A stretch of 40,288 nucleotides of DNA, taken from IMG/VR virus record IMGVR_UViG_3300030333_006335, positions 1 through 40,288 of that record; one strand, 5' to 3'. The notes beneath the pieces are model-generated. The model was not told the DNA's origin. It made no database searches and saw only the letters and a program-made list of their open reading frames with translations. This document shows, piece by piece, positions 9,879-20,116 of the stretch (positions are counted from its first letter, which is position 1; each line of letters begins with the position of its first letter). The position numbers were made by a program, and so were the translations under genes. The DNA is from a virus.

Positions 9879-11290
9879 TATAAATTCTCTAAATCAACAC
9901 CAAGGTTTTTCATTAATATTTCTAAATCGCCAAATCCTTTAAATCTGTTCATATGCAAATAAAAAGGAAGAGGTTCTTCTCCTATTTCTAATTGCTTTTG
10001 ATTGTGTAGGTCGATTACACCAAATAACTTTTCTGGAGTCCAGCTATCTAATGCTTTTAATTCTTCTGGATTAGTAATATTAGCTTGTTTTATAAAATCT
10101 TTTTTTAACTGAGCATGGTCTTCTAATATATACACTCTACTTCCAACTTTTCCATAAGGCCTAAGTAGTAACTGTAAAGCTTGTTTTTCTTTTCTTCTGA
10201 CCTTAAGATCAGTTGCCTTTGAGTCTTCAGAAGCACCTGATGTAATGTGCTTTAGTTGTTCATATTCTTGAGTAAGACCCTTTATCATATTAGTCGCTTT
10301 TAGAGCAGCCTGTCTAGTTTTACGTCTTTCCCATTTTCCACCTTCTTTATTTAATTCAAGTTTAAACTTATTATAGTCATCTTTTGTGGTTAAACCACTT
10401 ACTAACTTATCATATCTTTTTATTGATTCTGTGTCTCCGGGATAAAGCTCGGAATGTATTCTTAATAAATCTTTGGCCGCTGTTTGTACACTATCTGGAG
10501 TATCTGTTTTTGGGTCAGCTGGCACTCCTCTAAACCATCCTTTTCCGGGATGGATTCCCGGCATTTTAGAAACTCTTTCATACGTTCCATCTTCATTCAA
10601 CTTACTCCAAGTTAAGTGTCCTTGTGGAGATTTTGACCTACCTTTTATCCACCCATCATCAATTCCAGCTAGTTCAGCTTCTCTTGTTTTAAATGTTTTT
10701 TCTACAGATCTACCATCCTTGCCAATTTTATAATAAGTAGATGGAGTATACTCTTTAGTGGCATGTGGCCTATCTTGAGTATAATTGCCAAATTCAGAAG
10801 GAGGTATTTCAATATATTTATCTCCATCAGCCCTGTAAGCTTTGCCATTTTGAGTTCTAACCATTGTTGGACTTCCACTGTCTTTATCATACCATGTATC
10901 AAATGCTTGTTTTGGCCTAGTTTCTTTTGTTGGCCTATCAACACTATACTGAGATAGTACTCTGTCAGGTAAAATTTTCATTGAATTAGATTTCTCGTCA
11001 TAAAAATGAGGCTGACCATTAATATTTCGAATAGTCAAAGGGCTTCCGTCATCAATTTTATATAATGTATCTAATTTGTTTTTAGAAGAAGAAGTTTTAG
11101 TCCTGACAACATCTTGAATGTCGCCAGATGGGCTTATTTTTAATAATTCATCTCCAAAAGCCTTATATGTTGGCTTTCTTTTTAACTCAGCTTGATAATA
11201 CTTTTCCCTTTCCATATTTTTATGAGACAAATAAGTACTAAGTAAATCAGTTAATGTATCTGCGTTAAATGTTTTTTCACGATAAGCCAT
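9878..11290 (-). CDS. Hypothetical internal virion protein with tandem repeat units, 470 aa
   Basis: No family is recognised. The protein is hydrophilic and lacks a signal peptide and membrane segments. The N-terminal half holds two clear copies of a roughly 50-residue unit, starting at LYKIDDGSPLTIRNINGQPHF and WYDKDSGSPTMVRTQNGKAY and ending in SVDRPTKE and TQDRPHATKE. A diverged third copy begins at YYKIGKDGRSVEKTF. The C-terminal half is helical and charged. The stop overlaps the start of the giant polyvalent gene, suggesting coupled synthesis. Position between the fibre genes and the giant ejected-type protein suggests an internal virion or ejected protein; this is inference from order only. 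Confidence 0.8.
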   Translation of the reverse strand: MAYREKTFNADTLTDLLSTYLSHKNMEREKYYQAELKRKPTYKAFGDELLKISPSGDIQDVVRTKTSSSKNKLDTLYKIDDGSPLTIRNINGQPHFYDEKSNSMKILPDRVLSQYSVDRPTKETRPKQAFDTWYDKDSGSPTMVRTQNGKAYRADGDKYIEIPPSEFGNYTQDRPHATKEYTPSTYYKIGKDGRSVEKTFKTREAELAGIDDGWIKGRSKSPQGHLTWSKLNEDGTYERVSKMPGIHPGKGWFRGVPADPKTDTPDSVQTAAKDLLRIHSELYPGDTESIKRYDKLVSGLTTKDDYNKFKLELNKEGGKWERRKTRQAALKATNMIKGLTQEYEQLKHITSGASEDSKATDLKVRRKEKQALQLLLRPYGKVGSRVYILEDHAQLKKDFIKQANITNPEELKALDSWTPEKLFGVIDLHNQKQLEIGEEPLPFYLHMNRFKGFGDLEILMKNLGVDLENL

Positions 11291-11310
11291 AATATTATCC
11301 TTTGTTATAA

Positions 11311-11787
11311 TTATCCGTAATTAGAACTTTCCATTTGGAGTTGTCTAATTAAATCTTCAATAGCAAATAAATCTTTTTGCTGTTGCATTGCTCTGTTTAG
11401 TTCATTTTTTTGAAAAGCTAAATCTCTAGATTCTTGACCTAATTCAAATTTTGTTCTTAGTGAGTCTCTTTTCATATCCATCCGAGGGTCAGAAACCTTT
11501 GCTAGATTAGACTTAGAAAGTCTTTCGTCTGATGCCATTTTTATATCATACGATGATGTTAAAAAATCCTCTAATGCAGATAAATCTCCAATATTTTTTT
11601 CAGCACTAGCAATGTCTCCCATGCCTTTATAAAATCCTTCTACTGCTTTTTTTCTTTCTTTTACAGCAGGTATTGTTTCATCAATTCTTTTTTTAGCTTT
11701 TTTAGCACTTCTAGAGCCTCTAGTCGCACCAAATATTCCAAAATTACCAGATGCTGGATGCCATTTATTTTTATGTGGGAATCCCAT
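11311..11787 (-). CDS. Hypothetical small internal virion protein, 158 aa
   Basis: A basic N-terminus (GATRGSRSAKKAKKRIDE) is followed by long amphipathic helices with heptad-like spacing to the C-terminus (LNRAMQQQKDLFAIEDLIRQ), so a coiled-coil bundle is likely. There is no transmembrane segment and no recognised family. It sits in the run of internal-protein candidates upstream of the giant protein. Small helical proteins in this position in podoviruses are often ejected core proteins, which is the best guess here. Confidence 0.75.
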   Translation of the reverse strand: MGFPHKNKWHPASGNFGIFGATRGSRSAKKAKKRIDETIPAVKERKKAVEGFYKGMGDIASAEKNIGDLSALEDFLTSSYDIKMASDERLSKSNLAKVSDPRMDMKRDSLRTKFELGQESRDLAFQKNELNRAMQQQKDLFAIEDLIRQLQMESSNYG

Positions 11788-11796
11788 AATATTCTC

Positions 11797-13008
11797 CTAT
11801 GTTATATCTAATGCTCTTGTTCCATACGAAGCGCCTTTTGCTAGTGTACCTAGGCCAGCTAATGGCTGTAATCCGGGTATTAAGCCAAGAAGTTGTAAAA
11901 GACTGCCTCCTGTTTTAAGAGTATTTGTTGGAGTTGCGCCTTGATTGGCCATCGACATTAAACCAGAACCAGCTCCTAATACACTTCCTAGTCCAGCGGA
12001 TGCTACCTCACCCCCAACTGCTTCAGCTCCCTCTTTTACGACTTCAGAAGTGGGTTCTTTAAGAAGTTCATTTACACCAGTTGCAAGGCTTTCAGACCTT
12101 CCCAAGTTAGCTCCTCGCACTTCATCTAATAAGGAAGAAGTTATTGACCCCTTATATTCTTTTGGAACATACTCTGAGACAGGCTCAGGCTTTTTAAGCA
12201 GCCTTTCAAGAAGCCCTCTTTTTTCAGAACTTGGGTCTGGTATATGACTATAAGCTTCGCTAGAAACATCAATTTGTTGTGGATTATATGTAAGGTCTGC
12301 TAATTTATCTTTTCCCATTGGGTCAACACCTTCATAGCTCCTAGAAACTTGCTCAGCCATATTTTTCCAATCACCAGAAACATTAGCACCTGTAACATCT
12401 CTTGCTATTTGGTCAAGATTAGAACTAAACCTTACATCTTCTATTTCTTGACCAGCTATTGACTGAGATTCATCTATAGCTTTATTGTATTGGTCTAACG
12501 AATCTCCATATATTCTTCGTGCTTTTAAATAATCTTTTCCACCCGGGCCAACTTGAGATGCTTGACCGTAAGTAGGACTGCTAGCTTCTGCTTCCATTGC
12601 TCTTTTTCCGGGAGATATAAACATATCTCTTATTGCTGTCCCAACAGCGCCCATTTTACCAATTCTAGGATCAAAAGACTTTGGCATTAACGATGGGTTT
12701 TTTGCTACCATATTAGCACCTTCTTTAACCCACTTTGCTGCGGTAGTTGGATTTTTCATAAAATCTGCAAAACTAAGATTTTTATTAGCAAGGCGTGCTA
12801 TAGCAAAGTCTCTAAAGCTTTTACCTGCCTGAAGACCTGCCTTTCCAACCTTGACGCCAGACTTTAATTTTGCCCTATCTGTTTCTTCGGCATCTTGCTG
12901 TCTTTGCCTCAATGCTTGAATAAGAAGTTGAACATTACCTACATCGCCTTCACCGCGACCTAGCATGCCTGCATAATTTCTTAAAATATCTTGATTCTTA
13001 ATAGCCAT
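11797..13008 (-). CDS. Hypothetical virion-associated protein, 403 aa
   Basis: No family is recognised. The middle is hydrophilic (GPGGKDYLKARRIYGDSLDQ and following). The C-terminal 120 residues are rich in Gly, Ala and Leu (GGEVASAGLGSVLGAGSGLM and LGLIPGLQPLAGLGTL), which could form a membrane-active or pore-like segment. That profile resembles ejection-machinery proteins that insert into the cell envelope, but no motif proves it. It is followed after 9 nt by the 158-aa gene and belongs to the late operon. Confidence 0.78.
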   Translation of the reverse strand: MAIKNQDILRNYAGMLGRGEGDVGNVQLLIQALRQRQQDAEETDRAKLKSGVKVGKAGLQAGKSFRDFAIARLANKNLSFADFMKNPTTAAKWVKEGANMVAKNPSLMPKSFDPRIGKMGAVGTAIRDMFISPGKRAMEAEASSPTYGQASQVGPGGKDYLKARRIYGDSLDQYNKAIDESQSIAGQEIEDVRFSSNLDQIARDVTGANVSGDWKNMAEQVSRSYEGVDPMGKDKLADLTYNPQQIDVSSEAYSHIPDPSSEKRGLLERLLKKPEPVSEYVPKEYKGSITSSLLDEVRGANLGRSESLATGVNELLKEPTSEVVKEGAEAVGGEVASAGLGSVLGAGSGLMSMANQGATPTNTLKTGGSLLQLLGLIPGLQPLAGLGTLAKGASYGTRALDIT

Positions 13009-13025
13009 TATTATACTCCATTAAT

Positions 13026-13157
13026 TTAATTTTCCTGCTTCATTCCCTCAAGTACTTCTATTGCTCCTTGAACTTTAAAATATGAAGCTTCAATTTGTTT
13101 TAATTGTTTTTTTAAAGCGTCTATTCTTTCATCTATTGTTATTTTCTTTTTAGACAT
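13026..13157 (-). CDS. Small coiled-coil protein, 43 aa
   Basis: ATG at 13157-13155 and TAA at 13028-13026 give a Lys/Glu-rich peptide beginning MSKKKITIDERIDALKKQ and ending LEGMKQEN. Heptad-spaced Ile/Leu residues predict one amphipathic helix. The start overlaps the end of the tail-fibre gene by 8 nt, and the stop lies 17 nt before the next gene, so it fills what would otherwise be a gap. Tiny coiled-coil proteins directly after a fibre gene could be fibre chaperones or fibre-attached subunits; that is speculative. Confidence 0.6.
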   Translation of the reverse strand: MSKKKITIDERIDALKKQLKQIEASYFKVQGAIEVLEGMKQEN

Positions 13158-16100
13158 GACAAATAATCTCAGTTCCTGTTACCCCTGTTGCTGGAGACCC
13201 AATACTTGTAGTATTGCCACTGCCATTAGAACCTCCGGCTCCACCACTAACATCTATTACTATATCTGAAGGGTCTGTTCCTGTTATTAATACTACACAT
13301 CCACCATCGCCTCCGTTACCACCTGCTCCTGCTCCGCCTGCACCTGCTGTTGTACCATAATCATATCCATTTCCACCGGCTCCACCTGTGCCACCTTTAG
13401 CTTCCAATTCTAAGTGAGATAATGTTCCCTCTATTTTTCTAGCCACAAGCATTACATGACCACCTGAACCTCCTGCACATCCACCAGATCCACCTCCGCC
13501 TCCAGTAGTTTCATTACCACCGTAGCCTCCGCCACCTCCTCCACCGCCTCCAATAGCTCCAGCAGATGGAACCAAAGACGGTATAGAAGTTGCTGTTGTA
13601 AAAAAATCTTTCATTGCTATTATATATGTTAAATCTGCATTAGTTATGCTTACAGCTCCGTCAGTTGATGCAGACCCAGAAGCATTTGCATTTGTATATG
13701 AAACACCACTTGTAGCTGCTCCCCCTTTGCCTCCCTTAACTCCATTATTCGTAGTGTAATTTTTAACACAGTTAGCAGTTCCTGAGACAGATGCTCCACC
13801 AGCTCCAGCTGTAGGAGCTTGAGTATCATCTTCTATCCCGCCAGTTCCACCGGCTCCACCAGCCCCACCAACAACACCGCCTAATAAACTTCCTGATTTT
13901 GCTCCAGCTCCAGTTCCATCAGTAAAACTACTAGCATTATTACTGCTTGCCGAGGCTCCGTTTAAATTAACTGCATTAGCTCCATCATTACCCCTGTATC
14001 CATTATTATAAATTTTTATTCCAGAACCTGAAAGAGTTAATGTATCTCTTACAAATATTCTATATCCCGCGCTGTGTATTTGCGTACTAGCGGCTAATGT
14101 TAATGATGTATAGTATTTATCACCAGTCAATGTTACACTTCCGCTAAGACTAGCAGCACCATCACTTCCATTCCCAAATAATCTAGATGCCGTTATTAAA
14201 TACTCAAGTCCATTCTTTACATATATTCCATTACCTCTTATTTTACCATCTGTTCCAAATGATATATTTGAATTAGCTCCTGTATTAGCAGTCGCCCCAG
14301 CATAAAAAGAACTTATAGCAATGCCTCTTTGGTCAGTTATAGCACTAGCATTAGACTGAACTAACCCAATAAAAGAATTTGAATTTTCTATTGAAGCTTG
14401 ATTAGTAAGAACAGTATTTGAATCACTTATATTACCAGTTAAATCATTTTCAGACCCAGTAGTAAAATCAATATGTAATTGTAAATCACCTGCTTTATCA
14501 TATGTTCCAGCATTAGTTCCAAAAGACCTATAATTCCCGCTATTTCTAAGACCAGCAACATCATTTGTATCAAGTATTACATCCCATATAGCTATATTTT
14601 TCATAGAAAATTCACCCCACATATCTGTAGAAGGGAGTTTTTGACCTATAATTCCACTCATTGATGAACCACTATAATTAGGAGTTGTAACAGAAGCTGA
14701 TCCGGTCTTTGTAATGCTATCACTTGAACTGTCTGTATTAATATATATTTTAGTACCAGATGTACTAGTTGCCATAGTACTTGTAATAACTACAAAATAC
14801 CATGTATTAGCAGATAAAGTAGTATCCCCAGTCATAGTCACTCTGTCACTAGAACTAGATCCTGTACCATCATACCAACTAAATGATATTTGATTACTAC
14901 TATTTTTATCTATAGCATACCCATAATAAGTACTAGCGTGATCATGACTTCTAAATATTGGTTCTGTCGCACCTACATTTGGAAAATAAATCCAAAATGC
15001 TATAGAAATTCCTTCACCACCTGCCTCAGAAGCCCCCTGTATTGCTATTTCTGATGAACTAGTAGTAGTACCCAATGTTAAATAGTCATTAATACCATCT
15101 AATTTTAAATAACCACTTTCTCCTGTATTATGTAGCTTTGATTGAGATATTGACCATCCATAATCACCTGAAGTATCAGCACCTATATGTCCACTTGTAG
15201 CATTAATAGCCCCTTTAAGAAAAACATTCCCACCATATAGCCCATACCCACTTAAAGCGCTACCGGCATTAAGGCCTGAGTCTGTTATCCCAGAAAGCTT
15301 TCCTACTCTTACCTTAGTAGTACTTGCGCTATGCCAATTAGCATAGGTATCCACACCATCTTTAACATCCATAAATGGAGCATTACTATCATCCGAAGTA
15401 AGATATAATAATCCCTGCCTATTTGAATCTGACGTATTTCCTATTCTTACAAAATCATCTCCTGCTACAGGAGCTGTTGTATTGTCATAGCCTATATTTG
15501 TAACAGTAGCGACATTATTTGTTGAATATTGACCTATGTGAGTAACTTTATAAACAAGTTTTTTAATAACATTAGTAGCTCCACCAGCTGCATCCCCTGC
15601 AACTAAAGCGCCGGGAACTACTCTTTGAGACATTATGATGTCATTTACAGCAAATGGGCATATGTTGTTACCACTAGGGTCTTCAAATGTAATAAATCCA
15701 TCGTCGTCATCACTGGCCAATCCGGTAACAGATTCTACTTTAGCAGCTGAAGTAACAAATACAGCGCCATTAGTTGCCCTTATTTGTTGTATTAATAATT
15801 CATATACACTAAGAGTGCCTCTAAGAAACATATTGTCTAATTCAATAGTAAAATCATTACTACTGTGATTAATTTTCCACCCAGAACCTGTAAAACCAGA
15901 AGCAAAATTAGCAGATTGCAATATTCCATCACTATAATTTGGATCACTGTAAGTACCAAACGTAGTATCTGTAGTCACAGTTAATGCTCCCGTGACATCA
16001 ACACCAGCTGCATCAACTCTTAATTTTTCACTACTTCCCGCATCAAATACAATAACATCATCAACTCCAAAATTAATTGTGGTATCATTAGCTGCCCGAC

Positions 16101-16725
16101 CAATTACAAGACCTGTATTATATATAGATGTAATCGTTGTTTGAGCTGGAGTTATTTGTAAATTTTCAGTACTACCATCTTCTTCGATTCCATCCCCTGC
16201 AAAATCACTAACATCTACTGCAAACTTATTAGAACCATTTTTAATACCATCTCCAGCTAATAAAGTAACAACGTCGGATAACGCTTCTTTTTTAGAATTA
16301 TTACTATCATCAGCATCTATAAAAACAATAGAGTCTCCAACTGCAATAGCAGTGTCAGTTAATTCATTTAAGTCTAGACTTAATGTATGGTCTACTTTTG
16401 ACCCAGTAGTTGCTCCCGTACTATCTATTCCAGTACCTCCGGTAATAGTACTTACATAATTACCGCTAATACTTTCTGTTGTGGTAGTTGTTGAACCACC
16501 GCCTCTTGAGCTTCCAATTATTCTTACAGTAGGCATTTCTCCAGAAGATGCTACTGCTACCCACTCGCCACTTGTTTTTACATATTCTACAGTACCAGAG
16601 CCTTCTATTTTCCTAAAAGATATATCGCCTTCATATCCCTCTTTGTTATCCGGTTTACCGTTTCCAAAAGTAGGTTGCTTGGATTTGTGATGTAATAATT
16701 TGCGTTCTTCTCTGGTTAATGGCAT
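13150..16725 (-). CDS. Tail fibre with LamG domain and glycine-rich tip, 1191 aa
   Basis: Probable host-recognition fibre. The N-terminus is basic and short (PLTREERKLLHHKSK). It is followed by a segment (GYEGDISFRKIEGSG) of the kind that opens many marine phage fibres. Residues about 90-500 are Thr/Ser/Asp-rich beta repeats. A LamG-type jellyroll spans about 540-710 (ISIAFWIYF, WYFVVITS, KIYINTD, IAIWDVIL). The last 250 residues are very Gly-rich with GGAGG, GGGGGGG and GAGGAG runs separated by VMLVARKI and CVVLITG strands. That composition recalls polyglycine-II adhesin tips such as T-even gp38-type proteins, although no homology is claimed. The 3' end overlaps a 43-aa gene; the start touches the stop of the nozzle gene. 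Confidence 0.85.
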   Translation of the reverse strand: MPLTREERKLLHHKSKQPTFGNGKPDNKEGYEGDISFRKIEGSGTVEYVKTSGEWVAVASSGEMPTVRIIGSSRGGGSTTTTTESISGNYVSTITGGTGIDSTGATTGSKVDHTLSLDLNELTDTAIAVGDSIVFIDADDSNNSKKEALSDVVTLLAGDGIKNGSNKFAVDVSDFAGDGIEEDGSTENLQITPAQTTITSIYNTGLVIGRAANDTTINFGVDDVIVFDAGSSEKLRVDAAGVDVTGALTVTTDTTFGTYSDPNYSDGILQSANFASGFTGSGWKINHSSNDFTIELDNMFLRGTLSVYELLIQQIRATNGAVFVTSAAKVESVTGLASDDDDGFITFEDPSGNNICPFAVNDIIMSQRVVPGALVAGDAAGGATNVIKKLVYKVTHIGQYSTNNVATVTNIGYDNTTAPVAGDDFVRIGNTSDSNRQGLLYLTSDDSNAPFMDVKDGVDTYANWHSASTTKVRVGKLSGITDSGLNAGSALSGYGLYGGNVFLKGAINATSGHIGADTSGDYGWSISQSKLHNTGESGYLKLDGINDYLTLGTTTSSSEIAIQGASEAGGEGISIAFWIYFPNVGATEPIFRSHDHASTYYGYAIDKNSSNQISFSWYDGTGSSSSDRVTMTGDTTLSANTWYFVVITSTMATSTSGTKIYINTDSSSDSITKTGSASVTTPNYSGSSMSGIIGQKLPSTDMWGEFSMKNIAIWDVILDTNDVAGLRNSGNYRSFGTNAGTYDKAGDLQLHIDFTTGSENDLTGNISDSNTVLTNQASIENSNSFIGLVQSNASAITDQRGIAISSFYAGATANTGANSNISFGTDGKIRGNGIYVKNGLEYLITASRLFGNGSDGAASLSGSVTLTGDKYYTSLTLAASTQIHSAGYRIFVRDTLTLSGSGIKIYNNGYRGNDGANAVNLNGASASSNNASSFTDGTGAGAKSGSLLGGVVGGAGGAGGTGGIEDDTQAPTAGAGGASVSGTANCVKNYTTNNGVKGGKGGAATSGVSYTNANASGSASTDGAVSITNADLTYIIAMKDFFTTATSIPSLVPSAGAIGGGGGGGGGYGGNETTGGGGGSGGCAGGSGGHVMLVARKIEGTLSHLELEAKGGTGGAGGNGYDYGTTAGAGGAGAGGNGGDGGCVVLITGTDPSDIVIDVSGGAGGSNGSGNTTSIGSPATGVTGTEIICHV

Positions 16726-19451
16726 TATTTAACGCTTTTCATTCTATATATTATACTAATATCGTTTATTTCAAAGTCGCTATCAACTGTTCCTGACATA
16801 TGTAACTGAAAACTATATATATTATTTGCCTCAGATGAAGTATCTGGCTTTAATTCCGCATGATGCCAAACTGTTAAATCTGTTTTATCATGCAATGGTG
16901 TAGTATCGGTTGACCCAGAAGGCTTTCCCGTTGTGCTATCTGTCCCCTCAAAATCTACTATTGTATTAGTGTCTCCATTTACGCTATATCCCACAGTTAA
17001 TGTATCAGCATCTCCTTTATATGAAATTCTTACCCTATAAACTTTTTTTCTTACAGATGGTTGACCAAAGTCAATATCTGGAGTTTTATATATAAAATTA
17101 GTTGTAGACTGTGGAGATGGTTGCCAAGTTTTTCTAACAGTTGTTGTATTATCTACATAAAATAAATTTTGATCAGCATCTAAAGCAAAATTAGTCATTG
17201 CAGTAGATTCTGTTATTCTACCACTGCCAGTTGTCCACGCTCTTAATACAAAATCATAAATATAAACATCATTGTTTTCATTTTTAATAAGTATTTGTTT
17301 TTTCTTAGGTATATAACCTATCATAGCACTACTGGTGTCTGGGTCATCAGTAGCATCAGTAATAAATGCCTCCCAATCGCTTTCACTTATTGCGCGAATA
17401 CCTTCTTTTATTAAAAGCTCTGAAACTTCTTTACCGTTGTACAAATAAACACCATGTATATTAAACCAAGCAATTCCTATATCGGTTTTTGTAACATGAT
17501 AATCAAAAGCGCAACCTCTATTTCTATATGTATCTTCAAGAAAATCAATGTTTTCAGAAACATTTATTATATAAAGACTATTTTCTTTAAATTGTAAAAT
17601 TCTATCTGCAAAAGCTTCTAGCTTTACAATATTTTCCCCATCTCTTATTGCAACATCTACAACACCCATTCCTTCTGGAAAAGTATCAAATCTATTTACT
17701 TGGCTTTTAACAATTCTATCGGGATAAGTTTTACCATCAGGTCTTTTTATATTACCTATATAAGTCCGCCTACCTTGAACAACAGCAGTTTTATATTTTG
17801 CATCTAATGATTTAACTTCGCTTGAAAATCCATTAATAGATTTAAATGTATCAACTATATTTGAAGACTCTGGCGATATTCCTTTTGCGATTGTTGTATA
17901 TGTTAAAAAAGTTCCAGAGTGAGAAGAGTCAGATAAATCTACGGCTAATAAATCAGCTTCCGGGAGCCATTTAAACCCATTTTCTATAAAATCTAATTCT
18001 CCAAGAAGAAAATAGTTATCATTTTCTTCTGTTTTCCAGTAAATTCTTGCCCCACTTATTCTTTTATTTAGTTGATAGCCAGCTGATAAGCTGGGTACAA
18101 TATATGCATCAAAATTAAATAAGCACGGATTTTTATGTATTACAACTTGATTTACATCTTTAGTACTATCATCGTTATCAACATCAGAAAATTTAAATGG
18201 CAATGATTCTTGTTTATTTTCAACATCATAAAGCCATGTATAATGAAATGAATAATTTCCGGGTTTAAACCCATCTACTACAGAAGGAGCTATAACTGGG
18301 CCACTAACATAAAAACTTGGAGATGCATTTCCTGTTGTTCCACTAGAGTTTTGTTCTAATTTAATTTGCCAATGCGTAAAATCACCACCCCAATCTACAG
18401 CATCTGTACCGACTGTTGAATCATGGGTGTTTTTAGAGCAAACCACAACATTCCAACAATCAGCAACAATATCAGATTGTGAGACAGTCCATTTAAATCC
18501 TGTAGTATGAGAACCTGAAAGACCAGTACCACATGTAACACTAACATAATCTGTTCTATCGTACTCAGTTCCACTTGTAATGTAAAAAGCAATTATAAAT
18601 GATTGTGCGTCACTTATTGTATATTCTATAGAGGAATCATCAACATCAGACCAAGTAGCATTGCCATCTGAATTTAAAAAAATATTATTATCTCCAATCA
18701 AAGGATAGTGGGCGCTACTATCTGCATCAGCACCATTGTTACCGGTTACATCAGAAGCTAAATTTGGTAATAAATTATCATACTGAATCCCAACCCTAAG
18801 ATTTACAGCTGCGCTATCTAATACATCTCCTTGAGTAGCTGAAGCATCAGCAACAGTGCCAATATATTCAGAAGAAGAAGAATTGACGCCATTTGTATCA
18901 GAACCAACAGTAGGTGTAGACATTAAACATTTGCCGGCAGTAGGAGCAGATAATGATTGAGATACGTTTGTCCACCCTATGGCTCCCGAATCTCCTTTTT
19001 TACCATTAAATCTTTCATCAACAATATATCCAAACCATTGACTTCCCTGAGTTAAGCTTGCATCTGAAACTCTTACCACGCCATCAGCATTATAGTAGAC
19101 CGGAATTGTAGCACCGCCCATATTTATCTGAGCAGTATCCCAGCCTCCACTATCTTTTATATCTATAGTGTGATTAGCATTGTCGTGTAAAAATATAAGT
19201 GTTTCATCTGCAACATCTCCATCTAACTTCCTATCGCTAGACATGGTAAATAAACCCCTGTTTTGTAAAATAGATGTAGTATTACTATCGCTAGTGCCAC
19301 CATCTACACTACCCAATACTTTTAATCTACCAACAGAATCAATAGCAACATCTTGCAAAGATGGAGATTCGGAAGGTTTTAAATCCCTTGGGTCTGAATC
19401 AGAATTTAAACCCCCATGAAATTCTTGTATATTAAGAGGTTGTTTTGCCAT
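16725..19451 (-). CDS. Tail nozzle / stabilisation protein (P22 gp10, T7 gp12-like), 908 aa
   Basis: The N-terminal pattern FHGGLNSDSDPRDLKPSE, then a DVAIDSVGRLKVLG strand, is typical of podovirus tail-hub or DNA-stabilisation proteins. In these families the sequence threads into a beta-propeller. Later segments (DRILQFKENSLYIINVS; GIAWFNIHGVYLYNG; DVYIYDFVLRAWT) look like propeller blades. A jellyroll-like insertion of about 250 residues with Ser/Asp/Gly-rich strands sits near residues 140-390. There is no signal peptide. It lies directly between adaptor candidates and the tail fibre, matching nozzle position. The assignment rests on motif style and gene order, not a full family match. Confidence 0.68.
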   Translation of the reverse strand: MAKQPLNIQEFHGGLNSDSDPRDLKPSESPSLQDVAIDSVGRLKVLGSVDGGTSDSNTTSILQNRGLFTMSSDRKLDGDVADETLIFLHDNANHTIDIKDSGGWDTAQINMGGATIPVYYNADGVVRVSDASLTQGSQWFGYIVDERFNGKKGDSGAIGWTNVSQSLSAPTAGKCLMSTPTVGSDTNGVNSSSSEYIGTVADASATQGDVLDSAAVNLRVGIQYDNLLPNLASDVTGNNGADADSSAHYPLIGDNNIFLNSDGNATWSDVDDSSIEYTISDAQSFIIAFYITSGTEYDRTDYVSVTCGTGLSGSHTTGFKWTVSQSDIVADCWNVVVCSKNTHDSTVGTDAVDWGGDFTHWQIKLEQNSSGTTGNASPSFYVSGPVIAPSVVDGFKPGNYSFHYTWLYDVENKQESLPFKFSDVDNDDSTKDVNQVVIHKNPCLFNFDAYIVPSLSAGYQLNKRISGARIYWKTEENDNYFLLGELDFIENGFKWLPEADLLAVDLSDSSHSGTFLTYTTIAKGISPESSNIVDTFKSINGFSSEVKSLDAKYKTAVVQGRRTYIGNIKRPDGKTYPDRIVKSQVNRFDTFPEGMGVVDVAIRDGENIVKLEAFADRILQFKENSLYIINVSENIDFLEDTYRNRGCAFDYHVTKTDIGIAWFNIHGVYLYNGKEVSELLIKEGIRAISESDWEAFITDATDDPDTSSAMIGYIPKKKQILIKNENNDVYIYDFVLRAWTTGSGRITESTAMTNFALDADQNLFYVDNTTTVRKTWQPSPQSTTNFIYKTPDIDFGQPSVRKKVYRVRISYKGDADTLTVGYSVNGDTNTIVDFEGTDSTTGKPSGSTDTTPLHDKTDLTVWHHAELKPDTSSEANNIYSFQLHMSGTVDSDFEINDISIIYRMKSVK

Positions 19452-20116
19452 TATTCTTCAGCAGGAGGTACTGCAAGGAATGGCTTAATTGCGTTACTAT
19501 ATAATTGAACTATGTCAGCATACTGACTTTGATGCATTTGTGACAATTCACCGTCTTCATCTTCATTATAAAAAGAAACTTGTCTTTGTTTCAATTTAAC
19601 ACAAGCACCCAAAACAAGAACATGTTCTAATTCATTTGGAAAGTTTGTAACAGCTGTTGCTCCATACGATATAGAAGAGGGATAATAAACATGAACTGAC
19701 TTTGCTTGATTATTAGCTGCTGGAGCTGGAAAAACATTAATTCTTCTATCTTTCCAAGTCCAAACAGGAGATTCTTTAGATGGGTAATGAATGCTTTCTG
19801 GATTTTGTACCTGACTCAATAAAAGTGGACTTACATATTTACAGCTAACATATTCACCATGTATATCATCACTATTTTTCCTAGATACATCTAATATTTT
19901 AATATTTTCTTGATCAGCAGAAGTAATTGGATTACTAGTGGCATCAGAAGTTACAGCAACTGAAGCCCATAAATATTCTTCACTAATAATATCAAGAATT
20001 TCTGAGGCAGAATCAGTTAAAGCATCAGTAATTGCCTGTTGTGAGTCATCAGAGTCTCCACCAAGAAGTGGAATGTCTCCTATTTTATCTTCTATTCTTG
20101 CTTGAAAAGTAGCCAT
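19451..20116 (-). CDS. Head-tail connector/adaptor candidate, 221 aa
   Basis: The protein starts with a helix-rich region (QQAITDALTDSASEILDIIS) and continues with mixed beta strands (SPVWTWKDRRINVFPAP; SVHVYYP). It closes with a helix pair (LEHVLVLGACVKLKQRQVSF). This helix-strand-helix plan is common in podovirus adaptor proteins that form the ring between portal and nozzle. No diagnostic motif is present. Its boundaries touch both neighbours by single-nucleotide stop/start overlaps, which suggests translational coupling within the connector cluster. Confidence 0.6.
   Translation of the reverse strand: MATFQARIEDKIGDIPLLGGDSDDSQQAITDALTDSASEILDIISEEYLWASVAVTSDATSNPITSADQENIKILDVSRKNSDDIHGEYVSCKYVSPLLLSQVQNPESIHYPSKESPVWTWKDRRINVFPAPAANNQAKSVHVYYPSSISYGATAVTNFPNELEHVLVLGACVKLKQRQVSFYNEDEDGELSQMHQSQYADIVQLYSNAIKPFLAVPPAEE

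Noticed and set aside
13150-16725. Diversity-generating retroelement target
   Set aside because: No reverse transcriptase or template/variable repeat pair is visible in the window.
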